Of a stretch of DNA of 54,706 bases, positions 51,866 through 54,706 are shown in pieces. The DNA lies in the NCBI RefSeq assembly GCF_036906915.1, contig NZ_JBAKHX010000054.1:1-54706 (forward strand), given 5' to 3'. Source of the stretch: Phytohabitans sp036906915 (GTDB taxonomy: Bacteria; Actinomycetota; Actinomycetes; Mycobacteriales; Micromonosporaceae). The notes under the pieces are model-generated. The model ran no database searches, was not told the DNA's origin, and saw nothing but the letters and a program-made list of their open reading frames with translations. Position numbers and translations under genes: made by a program. The stretch's first letter is position 1, and each line of letters starts with the position of its first letter.

Positions 51866-52906
51866 ATGGCAGGCAATGACGAAGAGGGCCGAGCGGAAGA
51901 GTGGCCGTTTCCCGGAGACCCGAATGTAGGCGTCGGGAGTCGTCACCACATCGTTCCTCGCTTCTACCTTGAGCGGTGGGCCAATACGGCCCGCCAGATC
52001 GAGGTAGTGGAGAAGCCGGGCGGTGACAGACGCCGTGTCAACATTAAGGAAGCGGGCGCTGAGAAGGACTTTTACACCTTCATTGACCTGAAGGGCGGGT
52101 TCTCGGGTTACCTAGAGCAACTTCTGTCCCATATCGAGGGCCGGGCAAGCTCCGCAATTTCGAACATCGTCCATCCTACCTTCGGCATTTTCCCGCCCCC
52201 ACCAGATGATAAGCATGCCCTTGCAACGCTGCTTGCGTTTCAGGCGGTGCGCGGCAAAAGGACGAGGAAGTCGATTGAGCTGCAAGCCGATTTGTTGACG
52301 CGACTGCAACTGTCAGGTATCGACGAAACGCAAATAGTTCAACGCATGCGCCAGCAGGGTGAGGAGCCAACGGAGGATCGCGTACGGGAGGCGGCCGAAT
52401 TCGTTCAGAACCTCGATGAATATAGGTTCGTGCCCGATCCGAACGATCATCTCAGGATAATGGGCGAGGCTTCCTTTAGAATTTACAAGATGCTCATGCG
52501 TCGCCACTGGTATCTGGCGGAATTTTCCGGCCCGCTATTGCTCACTTGTGACGAACCCGTGGTTCGCTATACCAGCCGTCCTAACCCCTTGAGGGGAATC
52601 GGGTTTCTGAATGCGGAAGAGATCTGGTTTCCGCTCAGCCCTAGGCTTCTCCTTATCCTGTGTTTGGATGTCCAACCGCTGCCACCCAAGTTCCCGGCAT
52701 CTATTGAAACGGCAGTTACCGCCAACCAGATGTTGGCGCACAATGCCTACCAGTACATATACCTGCACCCAAATCACGATGTTCTGCCTGAAATACCGCC
52801 TGATGAGGCAGTGTTCAAGGTGACAGCGGCTGGTTTTCCAATGCTGGAACGGTACAACGAGCCGCCATACGACAAGAGAACGCAACGGCGACGAAAGCAA
52901 AAGTAG
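51866..52906 (+). CDS. DUF4238 family protein
   Basis: A 346-residue protein with the DUF4238 signature near the N-terminus, SRHHIVPRFYLERWAN (about residues 29-44), a His-rich motif recalling HNH-type sites. The middle (VREAAEFVQNLDEYRFVPD) is helical. WYLAEFSGPLLLTCDEPVVR follows, with SPRLLLILCLD; these are also typical of the family. It ends in a basic tail (KRTQRRRKQK). DUF4238 proteins occur often in genomic islands and phages; no firm activity is known to me. It stands alone, 165 bases after the HTH gene. Confidence 0.8.
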   Translation: MAGNDEEGRAEEWPFPGDPNVGVGSRHHIVPRFYLERWANTARQIEVVEKPGGDRRRVNIKEAGAEKDFYTFIDLKGGFSGYLEQLLSHIEGRASSAISNIVHPTFGIFPPPPDDKHALATLLAFQAVRGKRTRKSIELQADLLTRLQLSGIDETQIVQRMRQQGEEPTEDRVREAAEFVQNLDEYRFVPDPNDHLRIMGEASFRIYKMLMRRHWYLAEFSGPLLLTCDEPVVRYTSRPNPLRGIGFLNAEEIWFPLSPRLLLILCLDVQPLPPKFPASIETAVTANQMLAHNAYQYIYLHPNHDVLPEIPPDEAVFKVTAAGFPMLERYNEPPYDKRTQRRRKQK

Positions 52907-52917
52907 CGCTGCCGTAG

Positions 52918-53910
52918 CTAAAGCTTCCAATTGCGGCTCGCTTCCGTGGAGGAAGAGTCGTTACCCCATGACTTGTCTTTGCCTGGCAATCCCTGGGGCG
53001 GTTCCGGGCCGTCGTGCTGCCACTGATCCGGCGGCGGCCCGGCCGCCCCGATGGCGAAGCACCACCCGCTCACGGTGCGCCGCCAGGCGTACCAGGATTG
53101 GCCGTTCTTAGACACCCTTATCGTGATACCCGGCTCCGCTGGCAACCCTGATCGGTGAAGTCGTTGCCGAACTTCTCCAGTAGATCCGCCTGGTACCGCT
53201 TGCCGTGGTTCCGATACCACCCCATCTGGCACGTGCCAACCAGTTGAGTGCGTGCATCGTCTCCTTGAACTCCCGTCGGTCGAGACGGCGGCCATCGTTG
53301 TCAACGCCATCCGACCCGGCGTAGCGGTGTAACCGTTCCTGCTCCTCAGCGGCTGCGTGTTCGGCAGTGCGCCGGGAGGTTATGAAGTCCGCAACGACCC
53401 GGCGTGCAGCCTTGAAGTCCGAGGCTGCGGCCGCCTGGTGCGCCCAGTTCCAATTAAAGGCGTTGACCGCACGGTGCCGGAAGTGGAGCTTGGCGAGGAT
53501 GGCAAGCTTGGCGCGGCGTCGCGCGCGGCGATCTTCGGTTGCGAAGTCAACGCCGCCAGGTCCACCGGGTTCGATCCCAGCAAGGTCCACCGGGTTCGAG
53601 TGGCCGCCTATCGCGAGGCGTCTGCAGCTCACTCCCCCACGAGACACATCGCCGGTCTTACTACCCCTCGCCGGTAGCGCCCAAGCGGCGTCTACGACGA
53701 CGAACGCAGCGTCGTCGCTGGACGTGCCGCGTTCCCATGTTGTACGGGACCCGCCTTGAAGGCGAACCTCCACGCCGGCCCGCATCTGTAGCGTGACCAG
53801 CCGAAAGTCTCCAAAATTCCGGAGCCGGCAGGCGCCGTCGCCTGGTCCGTAGGGGGATTCGAACCCACACCGCCTCGATCCGCCCGCACAATAATCAAAC
53901 TTGCACTTCC
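52918..53910 (-). pseudogene. Decayed hypothetical gene with several frameshifts
   Basis: Coding-like segments appear in three frames in order on the minus strand. First is a helical part (FNWNWAHQAAAASDFKAARR, FITSRRTAEHAAAEEQERLH, near 53300-53460). Next is GWYRNHGKRYQADLLEKFGN around 53160-53220 in another frame. Last is GITIRVSKNGQSWYAWRRTV with SGWCFAIGAAGPPP in a third (52960-53140). An intact ancestor would read through these, so at least two indels are implied. The final block looks like a C-terminal region of a pilin-like or secreted protein, but I cannot name it. Confidence 0.4.
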
Positions 53911-53935
53911 GCAAGTCCGTTCGCTACCCGGGTCG
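53846..53935 (-). other. tRNA-3'-end-like relic
   Basis: On the minus strand GTGTGGGTTCGAATCCCC has the T-arm/loop core GGTTCGAATC, followed by CTACGGACCA, resembling an acceptor end with CCA. No matching 5' acceptor strand is found upstream, and one T-stem pair is broken. A 6-bp hairpin ACTTGC/GCAAGT lies within. It fits a tRNA fragment or attachment-site relic rather than a working tRNA gene. Confidence 0.25.
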
Positions 53936-54006
53936 GCGGCCCGCACGTCACCGACTAAATCTGGAACGACCGTTGTCTGCTAACCCGCTCGACCGGACCA
54001 AGCGGC

Positions 54007-54648
54007 GTCGCCGAGTTCGGCTACAACGCCGAAAGCAGCCTCATCAGCTGCTACGGCGGCGGCTTCGCCGATGGCGCACAGCGCGACCGGATGCTGTTCT
54101 GGTACGTGCAGTCCGCCCTCCGCGGCCGATTCGCCGGCTCCACGGAGACCATGCTGACCCAGGACTACGACGCGCTCAACCGGGACGGCATCGACGGCTT
54201 GATCGCTAGCCTCACCCGGTGGCGCGGTGGCAAACTCACCATCGACGGCCAAGACTTCGAAGGCTTCGGCAAAGGCTCCCGGTTCTACCCGCTGCTGTAC
54301 CTGCTGACCCGCGTGCTCGACGCCCGCGACTTCGGCACCGGCCTACCACTGAAAAGCGAGATCCTCGGACACCCTCACCTCGCTCCAGGTGCACCACATC
54401 TTCCCCAAGGCGTTGCTCTACAAGACCGGCTACCACCGGGCCGAGGTCAACGCGGTCGCCAACTTTTGCTTCCTCACGCAGCAGACCAACCTGTCGATCG
54501 GCAAACGCGCGCCTGAGGACTACTTCGCCGACGTGCAGGAAAAGCATCCCGGCGCGTTGGAGAGCCAGTGGATCCCGATGGACCACGAACTGTGGAAGGT
54601 CGACAACTATCTCGACTTCCTCGCCGCTCGGCGAGAGTTGCTCGCTAA
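54007..54648 (+). pseudogene. Broken DUF262/HNH protein, C-terminal part
   Basis: From about 54007 the frame reads FGYNAESSLISCYGGGFADG, MLFWYVQSALRGRFAGS and SRFYPLLYLLTRVLDARDFG, typical of the middle of GmrSD-like DUF262 proteins. Near 54365 the homology moves to the next frame: LTSLQVHHIFPKALLYKTGY and NFCFLTQQTNLSIGKRAPED, the HNH/DUF1524 region with its HH pair. It continues to LDFLAARRELLAKG at 54648, where similarity ends. The DUF262 N-terminal half is missing. So this copy has a lost 5' part, one frameshift and a replaced 3' end; it should be inactive. Confidence 0.6.
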
Positions 54649-54706
54649 GGGCTGTCTCGTAACTCGGTCGATGCGTTTGGTCGACGGCGGTCGGTGGTCA
54701 GCCGGT
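54649..54706. mobile_element. Possible insertion-sequence end
   Basis: Right where the DUF262 similarity stops, the sequence changes to GGCTGTCTCGTAACTCGGT, resembling terminal inverted repeats of IS5-like elements. The window ends 58 bases later, so the transposase cannot be seen. Confidence 0.3.

Noticed and set aside
53108..53914. 268-codon minus-strand frame as an intact gene
   Set aside because: Its first part reads through the tRNA-like relic and its end leaves the coding-like frame; better explained as a decayed gene.
53846..53935. Functional tRNA gene
   Set aside because: No complementary acceptor 5' strand, one T-stem mismatch and no convincing anticodon arm.
1..54706. CRISPR array
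   Set aside because: No regularly spaced direct repeats and no cas genes seen anywhere in the window; the repeated motifs at 17100-17420 are pentapeptide coding repeats.

Overview
The window comes from a high-GC actinomycete. GC-rich third codon positions, frequent GTG/TTG starts, 4-base ATGA/GTGA gene overlaps, several probable leaderless transcripts and HTH regulators with a DUF5753-type sensor half all fit this. A Micromonosporaceae-like host is my inference; no rRNA or complete tRNA is present to confirm it. All product names come from reading motifs and family resemblance by eye; no search was run.

Layout. (1) 1-2542: a short-chain dehydrogenase/epimerase-like gene converging on a large TPR-type regulator. 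(2) 2916-14844: a ribosomal peptide cluster for an FxLD-family class I lanthipeptide. It has two HTH regulators, two small proteins, two protein-isoaspartyl-methyltransferase-like (PIMT-like) enzymes, a 54-residue precursor with four core cysteines, a full-length LanB dehydratase, a LanC cyclase, a stand-alone SpaB_C-type protein and a helical tailoring or accessory protein. No transporter or leader protease lies nearby. (3) 14856-16937: a DnaQ-like exonuclease lacking its usual catalytic His, a thymidylate kinase remnant, a leucine-carboxyl-methyltransferase-like enzyme and a YciI-like protein. (4) 16978-22977 (minus): a tightly overlapping operon of a carbamoyltransferase, an HTH/STAND-NTPase/SUMF1-like fusion and a two-TM pentapeptide-repeat protein. 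I regard it as a candidate conflict system.

(5) 23298-54706 is a dense defence island. It holds a type I R-M locus (an extra HTH-methylase-like protein with a degenerate SAM motif, then hsdM, hsdS and hsdR); a palindrome-rich control region; a zinc-ribbon protein and a DUF6119/TIGR04141-type protein; a three-gene pPIWI-RE module (PD-(D/E)XK protein, Fe-S DinG/XPD-like helicase, pPIWI-RE protein); a translationally coupled pair of DUF262 (GmrSD-like) proteins; and a second methylase locus (small membrane protein, HTH-methylase, single-TRD specificity subunit, frameshifted nuclease-like gene). A Cys-rich protein, a three-TM protein, a third DUF5753 regulator and a DUF4238 protein follow. The right edge is decayed: a multiply frameshifted gene, a tRNA-3'-end-like relic and a broken DUF262/HNH gene whose C-terminus seems replaced by the end of an insertion sequence.

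How the parts work together. In region 2 the precursor would be dehydrated by LanB, cyclised by LanC and, by analogy with PIMT-type lanthipeptide enzymes, converted at an Asp to isoaspartate or a derived imide. In the island, several independent nucleic-acid-targeting systems sit side by side, and operator-like palindromes at 31388-31616 suggest controlled expression of the divergent R-M and pPIWI-RE-side operons.
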